Source: Candidatus Jorgensenbacteria bacterium (GTDB lineage: Bacteria; Patescibacteriota; Minisyncoccia; UBA6257; GWB1-50-10). From it: a stretch of 7,442 nucleotides of DNA. A program made the position numbers and the translations under genes. The stretch covers positions 1 through 7,442 of the forward strand of contig JACRFG010000025.1 in assembly GCA_016234345.1 (NCBI GenBank), written 5' to 3'. A model generated the notes under the pieces. That model was not told where the DNA came from. It searched no databases and saw only the letters and a program-made list of their open reading frames with translations. Below are positions 6,264-7,442 of the stretch, piece after piece (positions within the stretch are counted from its first letter, which is position 1; each line of letters opens with the position of its first letter).

Positions 6264-6653
6264 CTAATGTTCGTTTTGAAGAAGGAAGGTTTTGATTTGC
6301 TCTACAAGTTCTTCAATAGAAACTTTGGCCTTAACAAAATATTGAATAGCTCCCAAAGACTGACCTTTAGCTATATCAATATCCTGACCCAAATTAGATA
6401 GTATTATAATTGGCGCTTTTTCGATCTGCGGATCGGTTTTAAGTGTTTCCATAAGCTCAAAACCCGAAATCTTAGGCAAAATAATATCTAGAAGAATAAG
6501 GTCTACTTTAGTCTCCCGGAGAATCTTCAATGCTTCCTCGCCGTCGCGTCCCAAAAGAACCTTAAAAGATTCTTTCTCCAAGCGTTGACGGAGAAGATTA
6601 GCCAATAATGGCTCATCTTCAACAAGAAGAATGATTTTTTTATTGTCAGCCAT
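6264..6653 (-). CDS. Single-domain response regulator (CheY-like receiver)
   Basis: The 129-residue protein is one receiver domain with no output domain. The signature residues are all present: acidic pair Glu12/Asp13, phosphoacceptor Asp56 in DLILLDIILP, Ser86 in PIIILSN, aromatic Tyr105 and Lys108 in the YFVKA motif. Such proteins act through phosphorylation by a histidine kinase and binding to a partner protein; in type IV pilus systems PilG and PilH are of this type. The kinase is not in the window, so a link to the pilus rests on position alone: it lies between the 16S gene and the pilin genes on the same strand. It has its own extended -10 only 8 nt before the ATG, so a leaderless mRNA is predicted, and its own terminator, so it is a one-gene unit. 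No SD is visible. Family call is firm; pathway is inferred. Confidence 0.95.
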   Translation of the reverse strand: MADNKKIILLVEDEPLLANLLRQRLEKESFKVLLGRDGEEALKILRETKVDLILLDIILPKISGFELMETLKTDPQIEKAPIIILSNLGQDIDIAKGQSLGAIQYFVKAKVSIEELVEQIKTFLLQNEH

Positions 6654-6661
6654 TTTAAGTA

Positions 6662-6670
6662 ATTATAACA
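6662..6670 (-). promoter_or_regulatory. Extended -10 promoter (TGTTATAAT) at the response regulator, leaderless
   Basis: Consensus TGT-TATAAT ends 8 nt before the ATG, so transcription should start within about 0-3 nt of it. A weak -35-like TTTCAA lies 17 bp upstream. Confidence 0.7.
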
Positions 6671-6696
6671 GAAATCTCTCACCCTTGAAAGATTTC
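6671..6696. repeat. Inverted repeat over the regulator promoter
   Basis: GAAATCT and AGATTTC are a perfect 7-base inverted repeat with a 12-base spacer, directly upstream of the extended -10 and covering the -35 zone. It could be an operator or a weak transcript-ending hairpin; nothing in the sequence decides between these. Confidence 0.4.
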
Positions 6697-6783
6697 ATTT
6701 CAGTAAGACTGATTATCGGGAACGATGCTAAGTATTTGATCTTCCAATGGTGAGGTATTGTAAACTTTTTTAGTTGTCCCAAA

Positions 6784-6806
6784 GTCGAGACTTAAGGCTC
6801 CTCGAC
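6784..6806 (-). other. Second hairpin in the 16S-regulator spacer
   Basis: GTCGAG and CTCGAC pair perfectly (6 bp) around an 11-nt loop. Only three U residues follow on the minus strand, so it is a poor terminator. Together with the hairpin at 6827-6893 it is all the structure I can see in the 246-bp spacer; no tRNA or protein gene was found there. Confidence 0.4.
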
Positions 6807-6826
6807 CAAAACCTTTATTAATAATC

Positions 6827-6893
6827 AAGCAAATCGCAAGGCGCTCGCCGCAACCTTTATATAAGGATGCGACAGGCACTTCGCGATTCGCTT
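6827..6893 (-). other. Long hairpin in the 16S trailer
   Basis: On the minus strand AAGCGAATCGC pairs with GCGATTTGCTT (11 pairs, one G-U). Inside, CGCATCCTT-type sequence pairs back with AAGGTTGCG around a 5-nt loop with one mismatch, so most of the 67 nt can fold into one extended rod. It begins about 6 nt after the expected 16S 3' end. It may serve RNA processing or termination of a stand-alone 16S transcript; only a weak A/T-rich stretch follows. Confidence 0.6.
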
Positions 6894-6899
6894 TCGACT

Positions 6900-7442
<543 letters not shown>

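Noticed and set aside
6700..6899. tRNA or 16S-23S spacer tRNA in the 16S trailer
   Set aside because: No cloverleaf, TTCGA-type T-loop or acceptor pairing could be found; only the two hairpins are supported.

Overview
This window looks like part of a Candidate Phyla Radiation (Patescibacteria, probably Parcubacteria-like) genome. That assignment is inferred from a strongly divergent but structurally sound 16S rRNA, small pilins ending in a 'DGGN...WYEVG.NL' type motif, a compact one-strand type IV pilus cluster, a standard stop-codon set and moderate GC. Every gene I can support lies on the minus strand, so the biological reading order runs from the right edge to the left.

Right edge (7442 to about 6900): the 3' third of a 16S rRNA gene, cut by the window edge. 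Helix 45 with its GGAA loop and the decoding-site sequence are intact. After the conserved GGAU the expected anti-Shine-Dalgarno CCUCC is absent; the RNA reads GGAUUAACUAAACUUAG. A long trailer hairpin follows. No tRNA, 23S or 5S gene lies downstream anywhere in the window.

Middle (6653 to 4178): a single-domain response regulator with its own promoter and terminator, then three tandem type IV pilin paralogues of 187-200 residues. All three share exactly the same 107 bases from the ATG, while their C-terminal halves have diverged. Four genes here (the regulator, two pilins and, with a leader of about 50 nt, the third pilin) are preceded by extended -10 promoters of the form TGn-TAtaaT. For three of them the promoter lies so close to the ATG that the mRNA should be leaderless or nearly so.

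Left half (4079 to 1): pilB (assembly ATPase), pilC (inner-membrane platform), a FimT/GspH-like minor pseudopilin with an odd Tyr/Pro-rich tail, and the start of a second minor pilin whose C-terminal part opens a LamG/concanavalin-like domain. pilB and pilC each have a TGTTACAAT promoter; pilC, fimT-like and the LamG-pilin are packed as an operon (overlap or gaps of a few bases).

Together: PilB powers and PilC anchors assembly of the pilins, the minor pilins probably prime or cap the fibre, the LamG domain is a plausible surface-binding tip, and the receiver protein is a plausible but unproven regulator. Prepilin peptidase, PilT and PilM/N/O are not in the window. The most unusual points are the missing anti-SD in the 16S gene, the exact 5' identity of the three pilins, and the pilin-LamG fusion.
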